DNA of 64,000 bases. It comes from VAZQ01 sp963841105. Its GTDB lineage: Bacteria; Pseudomonadota; Alphaproteobacteria; Rhizobiales; Xanthobacteraceae. Below are positions 1 to 8,352 of the stretch, piece by piece (the stretch's first letter is position 1; every line of letters begins with the position of its first letter). A program made the translations under genes and the position numbers. The stretch lies in contig CAWJCB010000034.1 in the NCBI GenBank assembly GCA_963841105.1, positions 124,001 to 188,000 of the forward strand, given 5' to 3'. The notes beneath the pieces were generated by a model. The model searched no databases. It saw only the letters and a program-made list of their open reading frames with translations, and had not been told where the DNA came from.

Positions 1-91
1 CGGGGAGAGGGAGCGCGCCGCGAATCTGGCTGCGACCGAGTCTCACAACTGTATATATCAATGAACTGTGATTCCCGGTGCTACAAGCTAC

Positions 92-1180
92 TCACGTCCG
101 GGTGCGATTGCGAACGAGATACGTATCGTAGGTCAACTCGGCGACCTGCCACCAGAGATACTGATCGTTGCGGAAGGCCAGCATCGCGTCCAATACCTTC
201 TTGAAATCGGCATTGGTCGCGGAGACCTCGGCATAGAGATCGAGCGCGGCTTTCAGTGAAGCGTCCATGATCGGCTGTGAGAACGGCCGCAGCTGCGCTC
301 CGGCACCCACAAGCCGCTTGAGCGCCGCCGGATTGCCCGCGTCATACTTTGCCTGCATCCATTCGTTGGCCATCGAGGACGCGGTGCGGACAATGGATTT
401 GTATGCCGGGGGGAGCGCATTCCATTTATCGATATTGATGAAATTGTGCAGCATCGGGCCGCCTTCCCACCAGCCGGGGTAGTAGTAATACCGAGCCACC
501 TTGTGGAAGCCGAGCTTCTCGTCGTCGTAAGGTCCGACCCACTCGCAGGCGTCAAGCGTGCCTTTTTCCAGGGCCGGGTAGATGTCGCCGCCGGCGATCT
601 GCTGCGGCACCACGCCAAGCTTTGAGATGACCCGGCCGGCAAAGCCCCCGATGCGCATCTTGAGCCCGTTGAGATCGGCCGGCTCCTTGATCTCCCTCCT
701 GAACCAGCCACCCATCTGGGCGCCGGTATTACCGGCAGGAATCGCGTAGATGTTGAACTTCTTGTAAAAGTCGTTCATCAGCTCCGAGCCGCCGCCGAAA
801 TACATCCACGCGGTTTGCATGCGGCTGTTGAGCCCGAACGGCACGGAAGTGCCGAAGGCGAAGGTCGGATCCTTGCCGAAATAATAGTAAGACGCGGTGT
901 GGCACATCTCGACCGTGCCACTCTGGACGGCATCAGCGGCTTGCAGGCCGGGGACGATCTCGCCCGCCGCAAACACCTGGATCTGAAACTTGTTGTCGGT
1001 AGCCTCGGCAACAGCCTTGGCGAAAGCTTCAGATGCGCCGTAGATCGTGTCGAGGGATTTCGGGAAGCTCGAGGTCAGCCGCCATCGCAGCTCCGGCATG
1101 GATTGCGCAACGGCCGGCTTCGCAAGCGCCGTACCAGCGGCGGCGATGCCGGCGACGCGCAGAAAATCCCGCCGCTTCAC
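92..1180 (-). CDS. TRAP transporter solute-binding protein (DctP/TakP family), copy 1
   Basis: This 362-residue periplasmic binding protein would present a small organic acid to a TRAP permease. It starts with GTG at 1180. The N-terminus (MKRRDFLRVAG, then a hydrophobic stretch ending AKPAVAQ) is a Tat-type signal peptide. The blocks FAAGEIVPGL, GNTGAQMGGWFR, GGDIYPALEKGT, WVGPYDDEKLG and YYYYPGWWEGG are typical of the TakP-like, alpha-keto-acid-binding branch; this follows from family knowledge, and the ligand is not proven. It lies 19 bp downstream of a close paralogue on the same strand. No DctQ or DctM membrane gene is visible beside it, although the left edge of the window cuts the neighbourhood. 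Confidence 0.9.
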   Translation of the reverse strand: MKRRDFLRVAGIAAAGTALAKPAVAQSMPELRWRLTSSFPKSLDTIYGASEAFAKAVAEATDNKFQIQVFAAGEIVPGLQAADAVQSGTVEMCHTASYYYFGKDPTFAFGTSVPFGLNSRMQTAWMYFGGGSELMNDFYKKFNIYAIPAGNTGAQMGGWFRREIKEPADLNGLKMRIGGFAGRVISKLGVVPQQIAGGDIYPALEKGTLDACEWVGPYDDEKLGFHKVARYYYYPGWWEGGPMLHNFINIDKWNALPPAYKSIVRTASSMANEWMQAKYDAGNPAALKRLVGAGAQLRPFSQPIMDASLKAALDLYAEVSATNADFKKVLDAMLAFRNDQYLWWQVAELTYDTYLVRNRTRT

Positions 1181-1199
1181 GCGCGCCTCCCTGGACCTA

Positions 1200-2288
1200 T
1201 CATGCCCGCGTTCGCGTGCGGATCATGAAGCTGTCATAGCTGAATTCCGCAACCTGCCACCACAGATACTCGTCGTTGCGGAACGCCTGTATGGAATCCC
1301 AGACCGCCTTGTAATCGGGATTGGTTGCCGAGGTCTCGGCGTTGACTTCGTTGGACGCCTTCAGGCACGCCTCCATGATTGGCTGCGAGAATGGCCGCAG
1401 TTGCGTCCCGGCGGCGACCAGGCGCTTCAATGCGCCGGGATTGCGCGCATCGTACCTCGCCGTCTCTTCCACATTGGCGAGCCCCGCGGCGGAAGCGATA
1501 ATTGCCTGATAGTTCTTCGGCAAATCGTTCCATTTCTCAAGATTAACAAGGAAGTGGTTTGCGGTGCCGCCTTCCCACCAGCCCGGATAGTAATAATAGG
1601 GCGCGACCTTGTTGAAGCCGAGCTTCTCGTCGTCGTAAGGCCCTACCCATTCGGCGGCGTCGATCGTCCCCTTCTCGAGCGCCGGATAGATATCGCCGCC
1701 CGCGAGTTGTTGCGGCACCACGCCGAGCTTTTGCAACGTCTTTCCCGCCCAGCCTCCGATGCGCATTTTGAGGCCCTTGAGGTCCTCGACGGTCTTGATC
1801 TCCTTACGAAACCAGCCGCCCATCTGCGCGCCGGTATTGCCCCCCACCAAAGAATACACATTCGACTTCTTACCGAAATCGTTCATCAGCTTGAGGCCGT
1901 CGCCGTCATAGAACCAGGCATTCTGCTGCCGGGTGTTGAGGCCAAAGGGAACGGCGCAGAACAAAGCCCAGGTAGGATCCTTGCCAATGAAATAATAGGT
2001 GGCCGTATGGCCGATCTCGACGGTGCCGTTCTGCACCGCGTCGAGCACCGCCAATCCTGGTACGATCTCGCCCGCGGCAAAGACTTGAATCTGGAATTTG
2101 CCATCGGTCGCCTCGGAAACATGCTTGGCGAACGTTTCACAAGCGCCGAACAGCGTGTCCAGCGATTTCGGCCAGCTTGCAGTCAGGCGCCATTTGATCG
2201 CCGGCGTGGACTGGGCAATGGCGGGGGCGGCCAGGGCCGAGGCGGCAACGCCGGCGCCGGCCATTTTTAGAAAGTTGCGACGGCTCAT
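1200..2288 (-). CDS. TRAP transporter solute-binding protein (DctP/TakP family), copy 2
   Basis: This 362-residue protein is a paralogue of the adjacent downstream gene and has exactly the same length. It has an ATG start at 2288 and a Tat signal (MSRRNFLKMAG, cleavage probably after APAIAQ). It shares the family blocks VFAAGEIVPGL, GNTGAQMGGWFRKE, GGDIYPALEKGTIDA and YYYYPGWWEGG. Identical length, the same strand and a 19-bp gap point to tandem duplication followed by divergence, perhaps giving two ligand specificities for one permease encoded elsewhere. The upstream 350 bp hold a double-hairpin repeat but no gene. Confidence 0.9.
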   Translation of the reverse strand: MSRRNFLKMAGAGVAASALAAPAIAQSTPAIKWRLTASWPKSLDTLFGACETFAKHVSEATDGKFQIQVFAAGEIVPGLAVLDAVQNGTVEIGHTATYYFIGKDPTWALFCAVPFGLNTRQQNAWFYDGDGLKLMNDFGKKSNVYSLVGGNTGAQMGGWFRKEIKTVEDLKGLKMRIGGWAGKTLQKLGVVPQQLAGGDIYPALEKGTIDAAEWVGPYDDEKLGFNKVAPYYYYPGWWEGGTANHFLVNLEKWNDLPKNYQAIIASAAGLANVEETARYDARNPGALKRLVAAGTQLRPFSQPIMEACLKASNEVNAETSATNPDYKAVWDSIQAFRNDEYLWWQVAEFSYDSFMIRTRTRA

Positions 2289-2638
2289 GGGTCTCTTCCT
2301 CCATCGGGCGACTATGCAGCTTCGTTAAGCCGGCTGCGATACCTGTGGATTAGATTGTCCGAAAGGCGGCCGCAAGTGCAAATGCCTGCGGCACGGTGAT
2401 CTCTCAGGCCGCCACGTTTATGAAGACGAAAACCGGCGGCACGCGCGCTAAAAGCGCGTCCCCATGAAATGCGATCATTCAGTGGAAGCGACTGAACTCC
2501 GTTTTCACCTCTCCCCAGCCGAAGTCGGATATATCCGACTTCGGCCACTCATAGTGCCGAACTCGGGTAAACCCGAGTTCGGGCGGGGCGAGGTGAAGAG
2601 TCACCCTCCCGTTGATCTCAATCGACCAGGAACAGCGC
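2289..2638. other. Intergenic region with a double-hairpin repeat
   Basis: No coding sequence is supported here. The left half should contain the promoter of the TRAP binding-protein pair. The right half holds the repeat at 2506-2595, just downstream of the mrp stop, where it could act as a terminator. Confidence 0.6.
2506..2595. repeat. Nested double-hairpin dispersed repeat, copy 1
   Basis: Two perfect-stem hairpins stand side by side: 2519-2544 (arm CCGAAGTCGGAT) and 2557-2582 (arm CCGAACTCGGGT). They are separated by CCACTCATAGTG. An outer imperfect stem pairs 2506-2516 (CACCTCTCCCC) with 2585-2595. A second copy in inverted orientation lies at 38754-38842. The structure resembles a small non-autonomous palindromic element. 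Confidence 0.8.
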
Positions 2639-3763
2639 TCAGGCCTCAATAACGATCCGGGGGGCAACACGGCCGGCGACCGCGAGCTGTTCGCGGACCG
2701 CGGAAGCAATGCGGCGGTAGGTCACTGCGTGCGGCCCATCAGGTTCCGTGGCAACGACCGGCAAGCCGGCATCCGATTTCTCACGGATGGTCATGTGCAG
2801 CGGCACTTCGCCCAGGAATGCCACGCCTTGACGCTCCGCCTCGTGTTTGGCCCCACCATGCCCGAATATGTCGGAGCGGGTGCCGCATTCGGGACACAGG
2901 AAGTAGCTCATATTTTCCACGATTCCGAGCACGGGCACATTGACTCGCCTGAACATGGCGATGCCCCGCCGGGCATCGACGAGAGCCAGGTCCTGGGGGG
3001 TCGAGACGATGACGGCGCCCTTGAGCGGCACCTGCTGCGCCATGGTGAGCTGCGCATCGCCGGTTCCGGGCGGCATGTCCACGACCATGACATCGAGAGT
3101 CCCCCACTCGACCTCGCGCAACATCTGAGTCAGCGCCGAGATCACCATGGGACCACGCCAGATCATCGGTGTCTCTTCATCGATGAGAAAACCAATGGAC
3201 ATCACGGCAAGGCCGTACCGCATGATCGGCTTGAGCCGCGTGCCGCCAACGGTTTGCGGCCGTTCCCGGATGGCCAGCAGCTTTGGCAACGACGGCCCGT
3301 AGATGTCGGCATCGAGGATGCCGGTCTTGAGACCAAGCGAGCTGAGCCCGAGCGCAAGATTGACCGCCGTGGTCGACTTTCCGACACCGCCTTTTCCGGA
3401 GGCAACTGCGATGATTGCCTCGACCCCAGGTATGCCCTGCATCGATTCTCCGCGACCGGGCGCGCGTACGCCGGCAGGCGGCGGCGATCGCGGACGTGAT
3501 GGAGAAGGCGCGCCGGCTTTGCGCTCGGCCGTTAATGCGACCAAAGCGGAGCTTACCCCCCGGAGCGCCCGCACGGACTGCTCGGCGCGCTCACGCACTG
3601 GTTCCCAGGCTTTGACCACCGCCGCATCAACAGTGATGGAGAAGAAAACCTTGCCCTCCCCTGCGACGACTTCGGAGAGCGTGCCGGTTTTCGGGAGCGG
3701 GATGCCCTCCGGCGACTTTACGGCTTCGAGGGCGGCAAGCACCTCCTCTTTGGAGACCGCCAT
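2639..3763 (-). CDS. mrp: Mrp/NBP35-family iron-sulfur cluster carrier ATPase
   Basis: This 374-residue cytosolic P-loop ATPase is of the Mrp (ApbC) type, known to carry and transfer Fe-S clusters to apoproteins. Residues 1-80 form the MIP18/DUF59-like domain, followed by a proline-rich linker at about 85-105. The deviant Walker A GKGGVGKST lies at about 123-131, and DADIYGPSLPKLL and MPPGTGDAQLT follow. The CPEC motif near NMSYFLCPECG is the expected cluster-bridging cysteine pair. Length and domain order are normal for the family. It is transcribed divergently from the dehydrogenase at 3958. Confidence 0.95.
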   Translation of the reverse strand: MAVSKEEVLAALEAVKSPEGIPLPKTGTLSEVVAGEGKVFFSITVDAAVVKAWEPVRERAEQSVRALRGVSSALVALTAERKAGAPSPSRPRSPPPAGVRAPGRGESMQGIPGVEAIIAVASGKGGVGKSTTAVNLALGLSSLGLKTGILDADIYGPSLPKLLAIRERPQTVGGTRLKPIMRYGLAVMSIGFLIDEETPMIWRGPMVISALTQMLREVEWGTLDVMVVDMPPGTGDAQLTMAQQVPLKGAVIVSTPQDLALVDARRGIAMFRRVNVPVLGIVENMSYFLCPECGTRSDIFGHGGAKHEAERQGVAFLGEVPLHMTIREKSDAGLPVVATEPDGPHAVTYRRIASAVREQLAVAGRVAPRIVIEA

Positions 3764-3957
3764 GTCCTCACCTCAGCAATATCGCAAGCCAGGCAGGTAG
3801 AGCGCCCGCATGCAGTTGACGTTCATGTCCAGCCATCGCAATCACTCCCGGCATATAGGGATGCACGCGCAGTTGCGGCAGTGCGCCGCCCAAAATGAGC
3901 GATGGAAGCGCGAGCTTACCGAAATGGGCAACCGCCCGATGTTCTATGGAGACAGGC

Positions 3958-4827
3958 ATGGCGAAGGTGGCGTTTCTCGGTCTCGGCGTGATGGGCTATC
4001 CCATGGCAGGACATCTCAAGAACAAGGGTGGACACGATGTCACCGTCTATAATCGCACCGCCGCGAAATCTGAGAAATGGGTGGGACAGTATGGGGGACG
4101 CATGGCGGCCACGCCTAAAGCCGCCGCCGAGGGGCAGGATTTCGTTTTCTGCTGCGTGGGCAACGACAATGACCTGCGCCAGGTGACTCTTGGACCGGAC
4201 GGCGCGTATCACGGCGTGAAAAAAGGCGCAGCATTCATCGACCATACTACGGCGTCGGCCGAGATCGCGCGCGAGCTGCATGCCGAGGGACAAAAGCGGG
4301 GCTTCGATTTCGTCGATGCCCCGGTCTCCGGCGGTCAGGCCGGCGCCGAGAATGGCGTTCTTACCGTCATGTGCGGGGGTGATGCAGAGCCCTATGCGCG
4401 TGCCGAGAAGGTGATTTCGGCATATGCCCGCATGTGCAAGCTGCTCGGCGGACCTGGCGCCGGGCAGCTCACGAAGATGGTCAATCAGATCTGCATTGCC
4501 GGGGTGGTCGAGGGTCTCGCCGAAGGCATCCATTTCGCAAAGAAGGCAGGCCTCGACGTCAACGCTGTGATCGAGACAATCTCCAAAGGCGCGGCGCAGT
4601 CCTGGCAGATGGAGAACCGCTACAAGACCATGTTAGCCGGGAAATTCGATTTCGGCTTCGCAGTGGATTGGATGCGCAAGGATCTCGCCATTTGCCTTGG
4701 CGAAGCGCGCAGGAATGGCGCCAACCTGCCGGTGACCGCATTGGTCGATCAGCTCTATGCCGAGGTGCAGAAGATGGGTGGCAGGCGCTGGGATACGTCG
4801 AGCCTGCTTGCGCGCCTGGAACGCTGA
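3958..4827 (+). CDS. NAD(P)-dependent 3-hydroxyisobutyrate dehydrogenase-like oxidoreductase
   Basis: This 289-residue beta-hydroxyacid dehydrogenase family member would oxidise or reduce a 3-hydroxyacid with NAD(P). The start at 3958 was chosen because the Rossmann motif GLGVMGYPMAG begins at residue 8 and a GGAGA-type ribosome site sits just upstream. The open frame extends farther upstream without homology. The substrate-binding block FVDAPVSGGQAGAENG and the catalytic-lysine block GAGQLTKMVNQ are both present. The true substrate (3-hydroxyisobutyrate, tartronate semialdehyde or succinic semialdehyde) cannot be told from sequence. A repeat cluster follows the stop. Confidence 0.9.
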   Translation: MAKVAFLGLGVMGYPMAGHLKNKGGHDVTVYNRTAAKSEKWVGQYGGRMAATPKAAAEGQDFVFCCVGNDNDLRQVTLGPDGAYHGVKKGAAFIDHTTASAEIARELHAEGQKRGFDFVDAPVSGGQAGAENGVLTVMCGGDAEPYARAEKVISAYARMCKLLGGPGAGQLTKMVNQICIAGVVEGLAEGIHFAKKAGLDVNAVIETISKGAAQSWQMENRYKTMLAGKFDFGFAVDWMRKDLAICLGEARRNGANLPVTALVDQLYAEVQKMGGRRWDTSSLLARLER

Positions 4828-4840
4828 CTTACGCGGTCTT

Positions 4841-4992
4841 GTAGCCCGCATGAGCGCAGCGACATGCGGGTTTGCTCGCGGATCACCCGGATTTCGCTAC
4901 GCTCATCCGGGCTACGCAATCGGTCAGTAGTTTGTCGCCCGCATTGAGTGAAACGAAATGCGGGATCCCGGATGCGCCCGCATCCGGGCTAC
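4841..4992. repeat. GTAGCCCG palindromic repeats, two adjacent units
   Basis: Unit 1 (4841-4915) starts GTAGCCCGCATGAGCG and ends CGCTCATCCGGGCTAC, so its ends are inverted repeats. Unit 2 (about 4936-4992) is a related, shorter element ending CATCCGGGCTAC. Similar units occur at 58824-58925, with a half unit near 43480. The cluster lies between the convergent dehydrogenase and MBL genes and may work as a bidirectional terminator. Confidence 0.75.
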
Positions 4993-5011
4993 AGGTTTCG
5001 ACGCAACCGCA

Positions 5012-5755
5012 TTAGAGCTTGATCACCGCACCATCCTTGGCCACCAGAACGCCGGCAGCCTGCACCTCATCGAGTCGCTCCAGCATCGTCGGATTCATGT
5101 GTGTCACCATGATCCGGCGTGCGCCCAGGTCATTGAGCCGCTGTCGGAGAATCTGCCACGTGAGGTGCCCGCTTGGGTGTCCGGAATATTTGTAGCATTC
5201 AACAATAAAGAGATCGGCTTCGTTCGCGATGGGAAGAAGCGTATCGACCCATTCGGTGTCACCGGAATAGGCAAATACCTTCTCTCCGTCGGAAATGCGG
5301 AGCGCGGTCGATGGCGCGCCCGAGAAATGCACAACCTCAGCGGTTGTGACCTTGTGCCCGAGAAATTCGCTGGCACTTCCAACTTCAAGCTCTACCACGT
5401 GCCAGGAGAATCGCCATTTGTTTAGAGTGGAGAGAGGGAAAAACACCTCGAGCAATTGATCTACCCGCGTGCGCGTGCCGGGCGGACCCGCAATCAGAAG
5501 TGGCCGCTCCCGATGGGTGAGGAACTGGGCATCGAGCAGCAGGAATGGCAGGCCGCCGAAGTGGTCACCATGCAAATGCGAAAGCACAATGCCGTCGATG
5601 CGACCTGGGTCTATACCATGCGCTCTCAGGGCGATCAGCGACGAGGCACCAAAATCGACAAGCAACACACCCTTCGCCGTCTCCAGCAGAAAGCAGGTGT
5701 TGAATCGTCCTCCCGAACCGAAGGCGTCCCCTGATCCGACAATGGTCAGCCGCAT
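5012..5755 (-). CDS. MBL-fold metallohydrolase, RNase Z/arylsulfatase-like
   Basis: This 247-residue cytoplasmic metallo-beta-lactamase-fold protein begins MRLTIVGSGDAFGSGGR, a start typical of the RNase Z-like branch. The metal motif HLHGDHFGG and the later motifs YSGDTEW and VTHMNP supply the expected His and Asp ligands. The start at 5755 matches the family; the frame is open farther upstream without homology. It runs 5 bp after the glutathione S-transferase gene and is probably co-transcribed with it. The substrate is unknown, and true tRNA 3' processing activity is not implied. Confidence 0.85.
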   Translation of the reverse strand: MRLTIVGSGDAFGSGGRFNTCFLLETAKGVLLVDFGASSLIALRAHGIDPGRIDGIVLSHLHGDHFGGLPFLLLDAQFLTHRERPLLIAGPPGTRTRVDQLLEVFFPLSTLNKWRFSWHVVELEVGSASEFLGHKVTTAEVVHFSGAPSTALRISDGEKVFAYSGDTEWVDTLLPIANEADLFIVECYKYSGHPSGHLTWQILRQRLNDLGARRIMVTHMNPTMLERLDEVQAAGVLVAKDGAVIKL

Positions 5756-5760
5756 GATGA

Positions 5761-6372
5761 TCAGGCCGATGCGCTCGGCCGGCCCGAGAGCTCGGCGTGC
5801 CAACGCTTGAGATGCTTAAGGTCGTCCGGCACAACAAGCTTTGCCGGTTTCATGAAGTCAATGGCAATGAGCCCGGTGATATCGGCAACCGTGAACGCAT
5901 CTCCAGCGATGAAGGGACGACTCTTCAGCTCAGCGTCTGCGAAGGTGATGAATTCGAGTATGCAGGGCTTGTTCGCTTCCGCCCAGGCGGGCACCTGCGG
6001 CACCTCCATCGCCTTCATTGCCGGATGCGTGTGGCGAAAGACATGCGAGACCGGAAAGAGAAGATTGAGCTCAAGACGCCGGTTCCACATTTCGACGCGC
6101 GCGATGTCGAGCGCGCCGCGCCCAAACAGGGCAGGTTCCGGCTGCAGCGCCTCAAAATAACGGCAGATGGCGATTGATTCGGTAATGACCGTTCCGTCGT
6201 CGAGAACGAGCGCGGGGACCCGCTTGATCGGGTTGATCGCTGCATATTTGGCCGACATGTGCTCCATGGCGGCAAGATCGATCTGCTCCACCGGCAGCTT
6301 GATGCCCTTCTCGGCAAGAAAGACCCGCGTGCGGCGGGGATTGGGCGCGCGGCCTCCATCGTAGAGCTTCAT
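5761..6372 (-). CDS. Glutathione S-transferase family protein
   Basis: This 203-residue cytosolic protein has a thioredoxin-like N-terminal domain (KLYDGGRAPNPRRTRVF, then the cis-proline region KRVPALVLDDGTVITES) and an all-helical C-terminal domain. The ESIAICRYFE block is the usual glutathione gamma-glutamyl contact. The start at 6372 places the first beta strand at residue 2, as in relatives. It is the first gene of a two-gene unit with the MBL hydrolase. Detoxification or conjugate processing is plausible, but the substrate is unknown. Confidence 0.92.
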   Translation of the reverse strand: MKLYDGGRAPNPRRTRVFLAEKGIKLPVEQIDLAAMEHMSAKYAAINPIKRVPALVLDDGTVITESIAICRYFEALQPEPALFGRGALDIARVEMWNRRLELNLLFPVSHVFRHTHPAMKAMEVPQVPAWAEANKPCILEFITFADAELKSRPFIAGDAFTVADITGLIAIDFMKPAKLVVPDDLKHLKRWHAELSGRPSASA

Positions 6373-6544
6373 GCGTGTCCCTCTTGCGCCCCACAACCCT
6401 GCTAAATCAGCAGTCCGCAGGTCACTATTCTCGCAAGGCCATCATGGCCAATGCTCCCGGTCAAGACGGGGTCGCTTGCTCGAAAGAACTGACAGCTGGG
6501 CGCAACGAAGGCTCGATCGCAATGCATAAACGTTAACCGGGGCG

Positions 6545-6559
6545 TTAGCCGGTCTTTAA
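6545..6559 (+). promoter_or_regulatory. Possible CtrA-like box upstream of the sensor kinase
   Basis: TTAG-N7-TTAA differs by one base from the alphaproteobacterial CtrA consensus TTAA-N7-TTAA. It lies 64 bp before the kinase start, in a short stretch rich in TTAA words. This is a motif match only. Confidence 0.25.
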
Positions 6560-6622
6560 GCGCCCCCTTAAGCTTTTTGGGGGAACTTGGCACGGTCCGT
6601 CCATCGGCAACAAGCGTGGCGA

Positions 6623-8218
6623 ATGACCATCGCTGGCGACCAAAGCGAAAAGACAGCGGAGGTGGATTCGTTCTCGGCGAAGCGTAGACGCGTGGCCGCC
6701 CGGCATGTGCGCGAAGCCCGCAATCGTCTGACCACCTCAAACGGCATGCGGCCGGCGTTCGACTATGAACTGCTGCGCCTTTTCGCGCAGAACAGGCTCT
6801 CGGCCTCGCTGGTCATCTTGTTGCTCGTCGGCACAGTCGGTTTTCTGTCGAGCCTGTGGACGGGAGCGATGAAGGCCGGGACCTGGACGAGCGCGGTGCT
6901 GATGATCCATGCCGTCATCGTCAGCAAGTGCCGCCAATTCGTTAGCGAGCCCGCGAGCGGGGTCAGTCTGCGAGGCTGGCGGCTGCGCTTCATTGTGCTC
7001 GACTTGTTCTTCGGCCTTTCCTGGATGTTCATTCTCATTCATGCCGTCGGCGTCGAGGAAGGCTCCGGCACTTTTATGCTTTTCGTGATGCTGCTGGTGG
7101 TGGCGATGTCGAGCATGTTGGCCTCGAGCGTCCCAATGGCCGTATTCGCCTCCACGGTGCCGGTCTCCGCGGCAGTGGCGCTCGATTTCGCCATGCACGG
7201 CAACTTGCGCGACTACATCCTCGCCATCATGGCCATCACGACCCAGGGTTATTTTTCCCTGCTTGCGCATCGTCTATATTCCTCGACGCTGGCAACGCTT
7301 GAAGCAAGGGCCGAAAAAGACGCCTTGATCGGCGAGCTTGAAGCTTCCAAAGCGATTTCTGACGAAGCGCGTCATCGCGCCGAGGCGGCCAACATTGCCA
7401 AATCGCGTTTTCTTGCGCAGATGAGCCACGAGCTGCGCACGCCGCTTAATGCCATCCTCGGATTTTCCGAGGTGATGAAAGGCGAGATTTTCGGGCCGCA
7501 TGACGTCCCGGCGTACAAAGAATATGCGGCTGACATCCATAGCTCCGGAGTGCACCTTCTTGGGCTGATCAACGAGATCCTCGATCTCTCGCGCATTGAG
7601 GCGGGGCGGTACGAGCTCCACGAAGAGCGGATATCGCTTGCGCAAGTGGTGAACGAATGCGGTCATCTCCTCGCGCTTCGCGCGCGCAGCCGCGGCCTGA
7701 CGATTTACGAGCTGTTCGAGGAGGATATGCCGCGGCTGTGGGCCGACATGCGGGCGGTGCGCCAGATTTGTCTCAATCTTTTGGGCAATGCCATCAAGTT
7801 CACGCCGCGGGGCGGCGAGATTTGGCTCAAGGCGGGCTGGACCGCCTCAGGCGGCCAATATGTGAGCGTCAAGGACACCGGGACCGGCATTCCGGAGGAA
7901 GAAATACCCATCGTTCTCGCCTCATTCGGCCAAGGGTCGAATTCCATCAAATCGGCCGAACAGGGAGCCGGCCTCGGCCTGCCCATTGCTAAGAGCCTGG
8001 TTGAGCTCCATGGCGGCACCTTCGCGCTGAAATCAAAGCTGCGTATTGGCACCGAGGTCATCGTTACATTCCCGCCGAAGCGCGTGATGTCTGATGTTGT
8101 GCGACTCGCAGAGCCGGCGCCTTCGATCCAACCTGCACAGACGCAACCTGAGCCAGCCCGAGAGGCCTTTCAGAAGAAGCCAGGCAAGCTGCGCCGAATG
8201 CTCTTCAAGCAGCGCTGA
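6623..8218 (+). CDS. Membrane sensor histidine kinase, PleC/DivJ-like transmitter
   Basis: This protein has about 531 residues. After a basic N-terminal segment of about 50 residues there are roughly six hydrophobic segments (about residues 58-225), then a short coiled linker. The HisKA domain has H-box SHELRTPLNAILGFSEVM. The HATPase domain has N-box NLLGNAIKFTPRGG, followed by DTGTGIPEE and GAGLGLPIAKSLVELHGG. No receiver domain is attached and no response regulator is adjacent, so it is an orphan kinase. The start is uncertain: ATG at 6623 is used, and an earlier start at 6587 is possible. The sensed signal is unknown. Confidence 0.88.
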   Translation: MTIAGDQSEKTAEVDSFSAKRRRVAARHVREARNRLTTSNGMRPAFDYELLRLFAQNRLSASLVILLLVGTVGFLSSLWTGAMKAGTWTSAVLMIHAVIVSKCRQFVSEPASGVSLRGWRLRFIVLDLFFGLSWMFILIHAVGVEEGSGTFMLFVMLLVVAMSSMLASSVPMAVFASTVPVSAAVALDFAMHGNLRDYILAIMAITTQGYFSLLAHRLYSSTLATLEARAEKDALIGELEASKAISDEARHRAEAANIAKSRFLAQMSHELRTPLNAILGFSEVMKGEIFGPHDVPAYKEYAADIHSSGVHLLGLINEILDLSRIEAGRYELHEERISLAQVVNECGHLLALRARSRGLTIYELFEEDMPRLWADMRAVRQICLNLLGNAIKFTPRGGEIWLKAGWTASGGQYVSVKDTGTGIPEEEIPIVLASFGQGSNSIKSAEQGAGLGLPIAKSLVELHGGTFALKSKLRIGTEVIVTFPPKRVMSDVVRLAEPAPSIQPAQTQPEPAREAFQKKPGKLRRMLFKQR

Positions 8219-8352
8219 AACCGCTCCCTTGCCTTCCGCACGGCCGTGCTTATACCACCCGTGACATGCGCACGCCTTGGATTCGGCTCCGCCGAATTAT
8301 TTGTACGTAACTTGCATTCACTTTTCCGCAAAATGATTGCACGGGGTACGAT

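Noticed and set aside
1047..2270. Long plus-strand open frame of about 400 codons
   Set aside because: It is antisense to the second TRAP binding protein, which has clear family motifs; the plus-strand product has none.
3768..3959. A minus-strand frame of 63 codons between mrp and the divergent dehydrogenase
   Set aside because: No recognisable similarity, and it covers the promoter region of the divergent genes.
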